A stretch of 64,000 bases of DNA from Macrophomina tecta (Eukaryota > Ascomycota > Dothideomycetes > Botryosphaeriales > Botryosphaeriaceae), in contig JAKSGN010000006.1 of the NCBI GenBank assembly GCA_024180945.1, positions 1,364,001-1,428,000 on the forward strand, in the 5' to 3' direction. Below are positions 48,290 through 60,258 of the stretch, one piece after another. The translations under genes and the position numbers were made by a program. Within the stretch, counting starts at the first letter, position 1. Each line of letters opens with the position of its first letter. The notes below the pieces were generated by a model. The model did no database searches. It saw only the letters and a program-made list of their open reading frames with translations, and was not told the origin of the DNA.

Positions 48290-50921
48290 GTATATAAGTA
48301 TATTATTTAAGTATACTATATAAATTATATCTACTAGGCCTTCTAGGGCTCGGTAGATATATAACTAGAAGATTACGAGTACGTTAGTTAAGTTAAATAG
48401 TATAACTAGATACTTATAATACCCGTAACGCATCTTAAATACTATTTTCTACTTATTATCTTTCTTTATACGGATTTAGTAATAAGTATTATATAGGTCT
48501 AGTTTAGTAAAGATCTTTACGATACTTAGGCAGTCTAGTAGCTCGCCTACTAGTAGTATAAAATAGTTATTTTTAACTGTAACCTTATTTAGGCCCCTAT
48601 AATCTACGTATAACCGTATAGTGCCGTCTATCTTAGGGATAAAAAGAATAGGCGTGCTCGTAGGTAACTTACTATATCTAATCTACCCCTATTCTAAGGC
48701 CTTATTAATATATTCCCTAAGAATCCGTAGTTCAGATTAAGAGAGTCTATATAGGGGTATTAATAATAGCTTAGAACCTATAATAAAATTAATAGTATAA
48801 TTAAACTTAGTATATTACGATAGCTTAGTAGCTTATTTATTTAAAAATACGTCTAAGTACTTTCTATAAGTATTTAAAATCTTATTATAGACCTCCTTAG
48901 CTATCTTAGCTAGTAGTATGTCTACTAAACCGGCGAGTTTCTTATACGGTTCGTATATTTTTTAGATATAAAAGTATAGCCCTCGTAGATAGAAGAAAGT
49001 TTAGTTAGATAGAAGCCCTTTTAAATTTTAGTTATTCCCGCCCTATTTCTCGCGTACGTTTAGTATACTTTCTACCTGTAAGAGGACTATAAAAGAGTTA
49101 AAGTTATTTCTTTAACTTTCTAGATTACCTGTAGATAAAAGCTAGTAGTTAAATAGCTAGAGAGAGTAAATAGGCTTTTCTAGTTCTAAGTTCTAGAATA
49201 ATTTAGTAGTACTTACTAGATATATATACTCTAGCGAGTTTATACTCTAGTAAAATGTTTCTCTTTTAAAATCGATAACTAGCCTAGTAGCCCTAAGCTA
49301 TAGTATACTAAGTATAGTATCGTAGCCCATAAACGAGCTACTCTAGTAAGATTAGAGTTTAATAGTATGCGTAGTATCTTCTAAGTTGCACGTAGTAACC
49401 CCTATATAATAAGAGTTATATAATATAATAGTAGTATTATTAAGAAGGCGAGTAGACGGCCTAGTACTAGCTTATATATTTTATAAGATAAGTCGCTCTA
49501 CATATTTAAGAAACACGAGGTTTAGATCGTAACTATAATCTATTAATACTCGAATTTTAGTAGGACCGGATAGGGTTTCTATTAAAGCGATAATTTCTAT
49601 ACGTTTTAAACTACCTCCCGTTTAAGGCCCTAATTATAAGAAGAAGAGAAAAGCAATTAAAACTTTTCTTTTCTTAAGCCTTACTTATCTTTATAGTTCG
49701 CCTAGTTAGCGTAGTCTTTAGCCTGCTTTTCGCCTACGTTCGGGATACTAGATCTATACGAATCGCCTATATTCTTTAGAAAAGCTAAAGCTTTAGACTT
49801 TTAGTTCTCTTTAGCCTTCTTACTATTTCTAAAACCCTTATAGGGACCGTTACGTCCTAGGCTAAGAGTAGTAAAAGAGTGCTTAGTTCTCTATAACTAC
49901 TACTCGTTCTTACTCTTTTTATAGGGCCTCGTTACCTTTAGCATTTACTTAACGCGTTAAATTTTAGCTACTAAATCCTCTTCTACCTATATTCTAGTAA
50001 GGAAGGACTAGCGTATAAGCTCCGTATGTATAGATAGTAAAAGCTAAGAGTAAATCTAGTTAATATAGTAATCTATATTCTAAATCTAATATATAAATTT
50101 ATTCTCGTACATCTTTATTTAGGCGTAGAATTCTATAAACTTCTAGCCCTTCTTTATTACCGTAGTATAATAACTAATAGCATTGTTAAGGTGATAGATA
50201 ATAGAGTTATAAATATAATTCTATACTAACGTCTTAAACTCTTACTAGAGTAGTACTAGTTTCTTCTAGTTTATTAGACGTCTTTAGACGTGCTAGAAGA
50301 GAGTCTTATATTTAAATAGCCCTTTAGTAGTCTAGAGAGTTCTTCTAAGGTAGTTCTTATCTACCCGGTATACACTAAAATGTATCTTTACTATATTTAT
50401 CTATAAGTTATATAAGCCCTAAGTAAGGCCTTCGAGTTTTAGAGGTAGGTTTTTTATAAGAAGGTTAAGTCGCTTTTCGTTATCGTCTATTCTACTTTCT
50501 ATATACGTTTTACCTACGTTTAGTGTAGAGACGGTAGGTAGTTCACTATTAAGAGCCGCTTATAGCTATTATAGAATTTTAACGTAGTTAAGGTATTCTA
50601 GAAGCTTAGCTTTTAATATACCTTCTATAGATGCGCTACGTAAGCATTATAGTTCGTTAATAGCTATAGGCGCTTCTAGTTCGGCTACGTTACCTATTAG
50701 GCATTTAGTGCCCTAGACGCTTCTATCGATAATTAGTATTTAATAGCCTTTAGGGGTTAATAAGCCTATTTCTATTCGTTTGCCTCGAGTATTCGAATGG
50801 CTTTATTAGCCCCTTATTTCTATTATCGTATAATCATTCTTTTCGTTAGAATCATTAAAATCGTTATATATAGTTCTTTAAGGCCAGCTACTTTTCCAAA
50901 AAAAATTAAGAAGGATTTAAT
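48290..50921 (-). pseudogene. A2 5' part: RT, protease and gag (degraded)
   Basis: This is the reverse complement of A1 from about 34,150 down to the end of its 5' LTR. RT lies at about 48,290-48,850, protease near 49,240-49,440 and gag at about 49,700-50,830. RIP stops are frequent. Confidence 0.85.
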
Positions 50922-51114
50922 TATAAGTAAATAGGCTAGTTATAAGTAAAAAGCCTTTAGAAGAGTCGTATATTCTTAGATATAAATTCTTAGTAGTGCA
51001 GAATTTACCCCTTAGTAGCGTTATATACTAGGGGCCCGTGCGTAGCACGTAATAAGTACGTAGAACGCACGGTATAAGTATTCTAAGAATATACTAGGGC
51101 CTATTATTCTAATA
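50922..51114 (-). repeat. Family A LTR (5' LTR of A2), 193 bp
   Basis: This is the reverse complement of the family A LTR. The internal side reads AAGAAGGATTTAAT, the complement of the leader next to the A1 5' LTR, so this is the 5' LTR. Confidence 0.9.
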
Positions 51115-52454
51115 ATATCTATACGTACTTCTATACTAATTTATACTAGATTTAGAGTATATCTATATATTTAAATCTAAGGCGAAAGCGCTTCTTTCTT
51201 TTCTTTCTATCTAGTTTAAGCTTTAAAAAATTCTTAAAAGCTCTACTTTATCTAAATAAGAGAAACCTTAATCTAATAATTTTAAATATAAATATACTAC
51301 CTCTTTTTTTTTTAGATTTTTCTAGCTTTTTAGACGAGCTTCTAGCTACTTTTTAATCTTCTATTTCGTCTATTTCTATTGTTATTAATATCTCTAGTAC
51401 TAGAATCTCTATAAAAATTAAAATAGAAGATAAAAGCCTATTTATTATTTCTACTATCTATAAATAAGGCCCGGAAACTTCTATAATATAGTATATAGTA
51501 TTTATTAGCGAATCTAGGTTCGCTTTTAAAAGCTTTTATAGTAAAAAATATCTTTAGTTTAATTTAAATACTTCTATAATCTTTAAGAAATATCTAGATA
51601 TTACTCTAGACTATCTTCTAAAAGCTATAAACCTCGAAGAAGACCGCTAATAAAACTATAATATTCTAGACCTTATTAGAGTATTCTAGAAATATACTAA
51701 TAAAGAAAAAATTAACTTTTTTAAGTTAATTCTTACTATCTATATTAGCTTTCTTAAAAACGTTACCTATTCGCTTAGAAATAAGATAAAGAATATAGTA
51801 ATTCTATTCTAATAAAATATTACTAATATCTTAAACTAACTAATAGTTTTCTAAAGCACCTAAATACTATTCTATACTAAAATCGCGGCTACTATTCTAG
51901 ATAATAATAGCTTTATTCTTTTTAAAGAGAAGAAGATAGCTTCTAAGTCTATTATAACTCTAGTAAAAGATAGATAAATTATAGTTCTCTACTCTAGCTC
52001 TAAGAATATAATTTAGCCCCTTAATCTCTATAACTACCTAAACTATATTTTAAAAATATAGGATTTAAAACTAAGTCTATAGTCTAAGATATTTAACTCT
52101 TTCTTAATAGTAATATTATTATTATAGAAACTAAGGACTATAATATAGCCTTTTTTCTTAAAAATAAGATAGTTATTAAATAAGTTATTCTATAAGCTAT
52201 TCTATAAATAAATAAGTCCTAGTATAAGGTTATTATTTACGAAATTTCTACGTGGGAGATACTAGATCTTAATATTTTAACTCTTATTAAGAATAAAATT
52301 ACGATTTTTAATTCTAAGCTTACTATAGTTAGTAATCCCTACTAGATTATTTCTAAAGACTAAAGAGAAAACTAAAATATAGAATCTATTATAGTCGCTT
52401 TTAAAACGCTTAAGAAATAAAAATAAGCTATTAATAAATAACTTTATATCTATA
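51115..52454 (+). mobile_element. LINE fragment L2 (5' UTR and ORF1), heavily RIP-damaged
   Basis: It matches the plus LINE from about 58,672 (inside the 5' UTR) to about 60,026 (ORF1, just before the zinc knuckles). It has more A/T than L1 and many stops. It begins at the A2 5' LTR and is cut by the 3' tail of the minus LINE L3. Confidence 0.85.
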
Positions 52455-52717
52455 TTATTATTGTTATTATTATTGTTATTGTTTAACGTCCGTGTAGAGT
52501 TAGTGACTATTATAGACGGCCTAGGGCAATCTATATAGGGTCGGTATTTAGGTATATAAGTATTTTAGTAAAATAGCGTGGCGTAGGCCAAGGGGCGTAG
52601 CAAAACAAAGGAAATAAAGGTAGTAGAATAGAAAGGTAGTAAACTAATAAAATAGTAAAGAATAAGAAGCGGCGCGTATCTATATATTTAGTCTTTCGCC
52701 GAAGAAAGTCCTAGGAT

Positions 52718-55700
52718 CTATTTACGCGTGGAAATCCGTGTTTGTTCGAGGTAGTCTAGGGTAGGTTCTAGGCTAAATTCGGTATTTAGAAGTAGGTTTA
52801 AGCTAGGGTTTTTAGTTCCTAGTTTTTCCCTAAGCTCCTATCGTTCTATGTCGTAGTAGGGGTATTTAAGAAAAAGGTGTTTAGGGGTTTATTTAGTATT
52901 ATTCGAGTAGGGATATCTATTCGTTTCGCTCCGGTTAAATCTATAAAGATAGGATCTAAAGTATCCGTATTCTATCTTTAGCTAGTATAAGGCGCTAATC
53001 GTATTTCTCTTTTTAGAAAGGGCGTAGATCTTTTTTCTTATTTTCTAACGATATTGGCGTAGGTAACCGGTTTTAGAGCTTTTCTCTTGGCTTTTCGTAG
53101 CTTCTAAATGCCATTCCTGTATAAGCGGTATTTTATTAAGCATTCCGTAAAATGCTAGGCTAGTTTCGCTTATATTAGGGGTGGTTTTAGTTGCCTCTTT
53201 AGCTAGATAATCGGCTCGTTCGTTTCCGTGGATTTTTAGGTGTTCTGGGACCTATTAGAGAATTACTGAATTACCCCTTTCGAGTAGGATTTTGCTGGCG
53301 TTTATAGCCCTTATAACGTAGCCTTGTCCTGGGTTTTTTAAAGGGGTTTTAAGCCGGTAGAGAGCGGCCTGGTTATCCGCATAGACTCTAATCTTTTGGA
53401 ACGCGTAATCGTTTTGTACGGCTAGTTCGAGGGCTTGGGTAATGGCTTCGAGTTCGCCGTTATATACGAGGTTACTAGGGCCGATATTATCTATCTTTTC
53501 TAGAACGCGGTTAGTTATTTCGGCTTGTTTTTCTTCTATACTTATACCTACGCCTATCCCTTTTCCTTGCGGATTAGAGCTAGCGTCGGTATAGATAAGT
53601 ATATTATTATTCTCTAGGGTGCGTAGTTCTTGCTCGTGGCGTTTGGCCTCTTCTTCTTTAGATAGCTTTGATATTTTAACCGAGTAGGGCGTTCCTAGAT
53701 TCCACGGGGCGAAGTGGAAGGGTTTAACTATTTCTAGGTTATTAGGCCTAGTACTAAGTATATTCCTTATATTTCGAAGCTGGTAGGATTGCGTAGGGGC
53801 GTCGTTTTCGGGTTTAAATATAAGCTGTTGAACGGGGTGTTTAGGTCCTAGGCGAAGTGCTCTAAGGGCGTATTTTCGAACGTTTTCATCTAGGCGGAGG
53901 TGCGTAGGTGGAAGGGCGGCTTCTATTTCTAGGGGGGTAACTGGTGCGGTTCTAAATGTTCCTAGTATTTTACGTAGGGCTAGGTTTTATAATATTCTCG
54001 TTTAGCGTTTAACCGAGGCTTGGTTTTTCCAGTATAGTTGGCTCCCGTAGTCGGCGATAGAGGTAACGCACGCTATATAAAGTTGTCGTATAGCGTGGGG
54101 GCTTAATCCTTTCTCGGTATTGGCTAGTCGGGATAGTCTATAGAAGGCGGAACGGGCTTGGCTTATTCTTATAGAGACGTGGCTCTTATAAGTAAGTAGG
54201 GGGTCGAAAAATACTCCTAGATATCGAACTAGTTCCTTTGGTTTTACTACGTCCCCGTTAGGAAGCGTAAGGGGTAGAGTCCGGGCCTCTTTTTCTTTAG
54301 AAAAGTGCATAATTTCGGTCTTTTCTAGGTCGAATTGAATAGCGTTTTCTTTGCCTAAGCTATAGAGCTTTATAACTTCGCGTTCTAGTATCTTAACGTT
54401 CTTTTTCCAGCTCGTAGAGCTAACCGTAAGGGATAGATCGTCGATATAAGAGCGGAAATTAACTGCGTTTGACTGAAATAGCTCTCGGATATATATTAGA
54501 AATAGTATAGGCGAAATAGGGCTTCCTTGCGGTATGCCCGTTTCGATTTTACTGAATTCCTCTACTTCTCCGTTAAAGCTTAGGCGTAGGGTCCGGGAGT
54601 TCATAAAGGATCTAACCCAGGCTAGTAGATTAAGGGGTAATTCTAGCCGGGCCATTATTTCTAGGAGTTGGTCTTGGGCGACGTGGTCGAATGCCCCCTT
54701 TACGTCTAGAAAAAGCGTAGACGTTTTAAGCTTTACGGCTCGGTTTTCTTCTATTTCGGTAGCTAGAAGAAAGCACGCGTCGATAGCCGATTTTTGTAAT
54801 CTACCCCCTATTTGGCTTGGGTGGAGGAGATTAGTAGTTTCGGCTAGATAGCTTAGTCGTTTAGCTATAATCCGTTCTGTTATTTTACCTAAGCAATTTA
54901 AAAGAGCTATAACCCGATAGGCTTTAGGAGCGTGCTCGTCCGGTTTATTAGGTTTCTTTAGAATTGCGCCGGTAGCTTGTTTCCAGCACGTAGGGTGGTA
55001 GCCGTACTGGATTAGTAAGCTATATACCTTATAAAAGGCCTCCGGGTGGGCGTTATACGCGTGGGTAATTATCTCGTGCGTAATCTGGTCCGGCCCAGGT
55101 GTAGTGGCTTTTATTTTCTTAGAGCAGGCGTTTCGGAGCTCCGTTCGGTCTAGGGGGGGCCATTTCCACCTATTACTAGGGGTATAGGCGTCCCAGTTAT
55201 ACGGGGCTACTTTAGGAGGCGTAGGGAATAGAGTTTCTTTTAGTGCGTGGCACTTTCCTTTAAAATCTTCGTGTAGGGAGCCGTCTTTAGATCTAATAGC
55301 CGGTATTCGTTCGGTTATCCGGTGTTTAGTATAAGACATTGCCTTAAAGATATTTATAGGGGTTTCGTTGGCTAGAAACTCGTTCCAGTGCGTCCGTTTA
55401 GCTTGTTTTATAGCCTGGAAGTAGGTATTTCGGGCGATTAGGTATTCTTTTCTTCTATTAGGCTCTGGGAGCTCTTTTAGAAGCCGTGTTTTGGTTTTTA
55501 GATCTTCTCGGAGTTTTAGTAATTTATCGTTCCACCACGGTTTTGCGTTTGCCTTTGGAATTGCTTTTGGGATAGCTTTATCCATAGCGTTACTAATAGC
55601 GGTAGTAAGGGATTGGCTAAGGTCTTCTAGTAGTAGTATTTTACTATTAGGCTCCCTTAGTACCTCTCGCGTGATCGAATTATCGAGTTCCTGAAGTCCT

Positions 55701-56518
55701 ATTTCTAGGCATTTTAGGAATTCGTTAACTTCGATTCGAAATAGGGCTTTAAATTGGTCCCAGTTCGCTTTTTTAGTAATATACCGTTCTTGGGGTTTCG
55801 GTGGGTTCGGCTCGTTTAGCCGGATACTGAAGAGGATAGGAAAGTGATCAGATCCTATACTAGATAGGATTTGCCAGTCCTCTATAGCATTTATTAGGCT
55901 AGGCGTAGCGAGGGTTAGATCTATAATAGTAGGCCTATTTAGGTTTGGGCGGTAGAACGTGCCCTCTCCTATATTATTTACTAGGCTTAGGTTATTGTTT
56001 TCTATCCACTCGACTAGCCTAGGCGCTCCGGATGACGTAGGGGATTCGGGGTCCCACCACGGGTGGTGTTGGTTAAAATCGCCAGCTATAATCGTAGGGG
56101 TAGTTATAGGATTATACTGAAGTACCCTCTCGAGCGTATATAGCTGGGATTCGTGGTTTTGGGCCTTTTAGTTATATAGGTTAAGGATTTGGAATTGGGT
56201 GCGTCCTTGTCTTATATTTAGTACCATTAGGTCGGGCGAGGGATGGGCCGTTTTAGCGTAGTTTATTTCGAAGCCACGTAGGTGCCTTGCGATATAAACG
56301 AGCGTTCGTGGCCGTTCCAAAGGAGAGTAAACCGGTAGAATTGCCGTAAACGAGGGGTGGTTAACCGAGCGGACCTCTTGGGGGTTATCGGGTACTATAA
56401 GCCATGGTTCTTGTATAAGAATTAGGCCTATTTCGAGTTCTATAGCGAGCTGGAGTAGGCTTTCGGTAGCCTGGGCGCTTCGATTTAGGTTGGCTTGTAA
56501 AACTCTTAATTTACCCAT
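52718..56518 (-). pseudogene. L3 ORF2: endonuclease, reverse transcriptase, RNase H (about 1266 codons, at least eight stops)
   Basis: ORF2 starts with ATG at 56518 and ends in TAG at 52718-52720. The EEP endonuclease shows VLQANLNRS, IQEPW, AGDFNQHHPWWDP, IDLTLATP and SDHFP. RT shows TPGPDQITHE, LFLDVKGAFD, GIPQGSPISPILF and the catalytic YIDD near 54,450. RNase H shows YTDASSNPQGKG, GELEA, YADNQAA and HGNERADYLA, keeping the acidic residues. A C-terminal Cys/His segment follows. The frame is uninterrupted for 722 codons (54005-56167). I count stops at 56168, 54002, near 53,985, two together near 53,275, and near 53,050, 52,995 and 52,870, all explicable as RIP of CAA, CAG or TGG. The encoded machinery would prime reverse transcription at nicked DNA, but this copy is broken. 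Confidence 0.88.
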
Positions 56519-56533
56519 TTAGAGGTGGGGTGT

Positions 56534-57927
56534 TTAGTCGGTTTCCGGGTAGTGTAGGCACCGGGTGCCTTTCTTAGCCGTACAGGCCGTGTAGGTACAT
56601 TGGTGCTGCGGCGTAGGGTGGGCTTTTAGGCAAATACTACACCGTGGCGTAGATTTGCATACGTCCGTTTGGTGCCCAACGCTTAGGCAGTTTAAGCACT
56701 TTTCGTTTCTAGTACTCGGGCGGAGTTTTTCGGCCTTGCAGCTAACGCCGCAGATATAAAGTCGCTTATTAATAGCTCTTTTTTGTTCCTCGAGCGTTTT
56801 AAAAGCGGCTATAACGGAGCCGGCGTTCTGGTTTTCTCTTCGGTCCTTAGGGGTAATCCAGTAGGGGTTCCCTACTACGGTAAGGTTTGGATTAAAGGTC
56901 GTAATCTCGTCCTTAATAAGGCTTGAGATATCGAGGTCTAGCGTCTCCCGTATAGGAACGCCGTGGATAACTACCTTATACTAGGTTTCGTTTACGCGTA
57001 GGGTAGCTTGTGGGATAACTCGTTCGATAACCGCCTTATTCTCGAGAAAAAAGGCCGCGTTATAGTCCTCGGTTCCCGTAATAACGATGTTACTATTAAG
57101 GGAGAGTCGGATGCCTTAGACTACGGGCTTTATTTTAAACCCTACGTTTTCGAATGCGCGGTTTAGGCGGTTGCGGAGGTTAAGGGGCTGGATTACGTCC
57201 TTAGGGCCGGAGTAGGGGACCGTAATTTACCTATCTTTTACCGGGGTTATTACGGGCTTAGGAGCTGTTTTCTTCTTTTTAGGAAGGATAAACCCATCGT
57301 TTTCGGGGGTAGTAGCGGCGATTTTAGCGTAAGATAGCGTTTGGCTTGTGTTTAGAGCGTTTTAGGGGACCGTTGGTTGACTCGGGATATTAGTAATATT
57401 CCGTTAGGGTGGAATTACTATATTCTTTGCCTTGTTTCCGAGCGAACGGGTAACGTTTTCGAGAGAGCGGATTTAGGTAGCGAGAATCGTCTTAGAAAAG
57501 TCGATTTTTCCTTTATCGATATATTCCTAAAATACCCTAATAAGGTCTAGGATATTACGGTTTTGTTGGCGGTCTTCTTCGAGGTTTACGGCTTTAAGGA
57601 GGTAGTCTAGTGCTACGTCTAGATATTTCTTAGGGGTCGTAGGGGTGTTCGAATTAAACCGAAGTCGTTTTTTACCGTAGGAGCTTCTAAAAGCGAACCT
57701 AGATTCGCTAATAGGTACCGTGCGCTGCGTCGTAGGAGTTTCCGGGCCTCGTTTACGGGTAGTAGGAATGATAAATAGGTTTTCGTCTTCTATTTTAACT
57801 TTCGTAGTGATTCTAGTGCTAGGGGTGTTGATAACGATAGGGGTAGGCGGGATAGGGGGTCGAGGGGTGGCTAGGAGTTCGTCCGGGGAGCCGGGGGGGT
57901 CCGGGGGGGGGAGGGGAGGCGGTATAT
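56534..57927 (-). pseudogene. L3 ORF1 (gag-like, CCHC zinc knuckles), interrupted by stops
   Basis: This is the mirror of L4 ORF1. Near the end it has CLNCLSVGHQTDVC and CSICLKAHPTPQHQC knuckles, then a CLHYPETD end just ahead of ORF2. At least seven in-frame TAG codons sit where TGG or CAG is expected, at the same positions as in L4. The start codon is not clear and may have been lost. Confidence 0.75.
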
Positions 57928-58339
57928 TTATACTTATATAGCTCGAGGTAGTTGGAATAAGGTTTCGCTTATTTAGGCGAAGTGGGGCTTTTGAGAATTT
58001 TTTAAAGCTCGGACTAGGTGGAAAGGGGAGGGAGAAGCGCTTTCGCCTTAGATTTAGGTGGGTAAACGCGCTCTAAATCTAGTATAAATTAGTATAGGGG
58101 TGCGCGTAGGTGTCTTCTAGCCGTGGCTTAAATTTAGCTCGTTTTAGAGTCGTTTTGGGTTCTTAGTAGGGGTATAGAGGTCGGAAGAGGCGGTTCGGCC
58201 TAACGAGGCCTCTTTTCCACGCAATAACGCAGTAGCGCGTATCGCTATAAAGCTAAGATTCGGGAATCTAGCTAAGGAAATTAAGGGCTTTCGATAGATA
58301 CCGGTCTTGGCGCTTTTTCTCGAGGTCGAATTCGAAGGT

Positions 58340-58437
58340 ATAATAAAAATATATATAACGCCTATCTAGAGGTCTTTTATAAAATATATAGCTTACTAAT
58401 TTAGTACTATTACTATTCTACGTACTAGAAGTATTAC
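58340..58437. other. 98-bp palindrome spacer: RIP-damaged LINE RT fragment
   Basis: Most of the spacer (about 58,355-58,435) matches ORF2 of the plus LINE at about 61,720-61,800, in plus orientation. The differences are almost all C-to-T or G-to-A, for example AGAGGTCTTTTATAAAATA versus GGAGGCCTTTTATAAGGTA. It is a remnant of an older, heavily damaged LINE. Confidence 0.75.
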
Positions 58438-58849
58438 ACCTTCGAATTCGACCTCGAGAAAAAGCGCCAAGACCGGTATCTATCGAAAGCCCTTAATTTC
58501 CTTAGCTAGATTCCCGAATCTTAGCTTTATAGCGATACGCGCTACTGCGTTATTGCGTGGAAAAGAGGCCTCGTTAGGCCGAACCGCCTCTTCCGACCTC
58601 TATACCCCTACTAAGAACCCAAAACGACTCTAAAACGAGCTAAATTTAAGCCACGGCTAGAAGACACCTACGCGCACCCCTATACTAATTTATACTAGAT
58701 TTAGAGCGCGTTTACCCACCTAAATCTAAGGCGAAAGCGCTTCTCCCTCCCCTTTCCACCTAGTCCGAGCTTTAAAAAATTCTCAAAAGCCCCACTTCGC
58801 CTAAATAAGCGAAACCTTATTCCAACTACCTCGAGCTATATAAGTATAA

Positions 58850-60243
58850 ATATACCGCCTCCCCTCCCCCCCCCGGACCCCCCCGGCTCCCCGGACGAAC
58901 TCCTAGCCACCCCTCGACCCCCTATCCCGCCTACCCCTATCGTTATCAACACCCCTAGCACTAGAATCACTACGAAAGTTAAAATAGAAGACGAAAACCT
59001 ATTTATCATTCCTACTACCCGTAAACGAGGCCCGGAAACTCCTACGACGCAGCGCACGGTACCTATTAGCGAATCTAGGTTCGCTTTTAGAAGCTCCTAC
59101 GGTAAAAAACGACTTCGGTTTAATTCGAACACCCCTACGACCCCTAAGAAATATCTAGACGTAGCACTAGACTACCTCCTTAAAGCCGTAAACCTCGAAG
59201 AAGACCGCCAACAAAACCGTAATATCCTAGACCTTATTAGGGTATTTTAGGAATATATCGATAAAGGAAAAATCGACTTTTCTAAGACGATTCTCGCTAC
59301 CTAAATCCGCTCTCTCGAAAACGTTACCCGTTCGCTCGGAAACAAGGCAAAGAATATAGTAATTCCACCCTAACGGAATATTACTAATATCCCGAGTCAA
59401 CCAACGGTCCCCTAAAACGCTCTAAACACAAGCCAAACGCTATCTTACGCTAAAATCGCCGCTACTACCCCCGAAAACGATGGGTTTATCCTTCCTAAAA
59501 AGAAGAAAACAGCTCCTAAGCCCGTAATAACCCCGGTAAAAGATAGGTAAATTACGGTCCCCTACTCCGGCCCTAAGGACGTAATCCAGCCCCTTAACCT
59601 CCGCAACCGCCTAAACCGCGCATTCGAAAACGTAGGGTTTAAAATAAAGCCCGTAGTCTAAGGCATCCGACTCTCCCTTAATAGTAACATCGTTATTACG
59701 GGAACCGAGGACTATAACGCGGCCTTTTTTCTCGAGAATAAGGCGGTTATCGAACGAGTTATCCCACAAGCTACCCTACGCGTAAACGAAACCTAGTATA
59801 AGGTAGTTATCCACGGCGTTCCTATACGGGAGACGCTAGACCTCGATATCTCAAGCCTTATTAAGGACGAGATTACGACCTTTAATCCAAACCTTACCGT
59901 AGTAGGGAACCCCTACTGGATTACCCCTAAGGACCGAAGAGAAAACCAGAACGCCGGCTCCGTTATAGCCGCTTTTAAAACGCTCGAGGAACAAAAAAGA
60001 GCTATTAATAAGCGACTTTATATCTGCGGCGTTAGCTGCAAGGCCGAAAAACTCCGCCCGAGTACTAGAAACGAAAAGTGCTTAAACTGCCTAAGCGTTG
60101 GGCACCAAACGGACGTATGCAAATCTACGCCACGGTGTAGTATTTGCCTAAAAGCCCACCCTACGCCGCAGCACCAATGTACCTACACGGCCTGTACGGC
60201 TAAGAAAGGCACCCGGTGCCTACACTACCCGGAAACCGACTAA
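58850..60243 (+). pseudogene. L4 ORF1 (gag-like, CCHC zinc knuckles), interrupted by stops
   Basis: It reads the same as L3 ORF1. A Pro-rich N-terminal part is followed by SESRFAFRSSYGKK, a central domain with NIVITGTEDYNAAFFLENKA, and zinc knuckles at about 60,080-60,190. It ends in TAA at 60241-60243, 15 nt before the ATG of ORF2. The stops are shared with L3. Confidence 0.75.
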
Positions 60244-60258
60244 ACACCCCACCTCTAA

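Larger units (their letters stand above)
21201..51114 (-). mobile_element. Gypsy family A copy A2 (reverse), interrupted by B and A3
   Basis: A2 is a chromoviral Gypsy element in reverse orientation. Its 3' LTR is at 21201-21393 and its 5' LTR at 50922-51114. Its own sequence occupies 21201-24709, 40260-41111 and 48290-51114. Element B is inserted at 24710-40259 (duplication aatac/gatac, from an original GATGC as seen in A1) and A3 at 41112-48289 (duplication GTATA on both sides). Across each insertion the pol sequence resumes exactly where it stopped, judged against A1. The 5-bp sequences outside the two A2 LTRs (tctac and atatc) do not match. A2 is heavily RIP-damaged and must be the oldest of this nest. 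Confidence 0.88.
52455..58339 (-). mobile_element. Near full-length Tad-like LINE L3
   Basis: This is a non-LTR retrotransposon of about 5.9 kb: 5' UTR, gag-like ORF1 with zinc knuckles, and ORF2 with apurinic endonuclease, reverse transcriptase and RNase H, then a 3' UTR and a (CAATAA)n-type tail rather than poly(A). Two ORFs with RNase H fit the Tad1 clade of fungal LINEs. It is less RIP-damaged than any other element in the window. Confidence 0.92.

Noticed and set aside
54534..54851. 105-codon plus-strand frame in L3
   Set aside because: Mirror frame of the LINE reverse transcriptase.
57720..57941. Gly/Val-rich 73-aa frame and its mirror at 58836-59057
   Set aside because: Antisense to the Pro-rich start of LINE ORF1. 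It exists twice only because of the palindrome.
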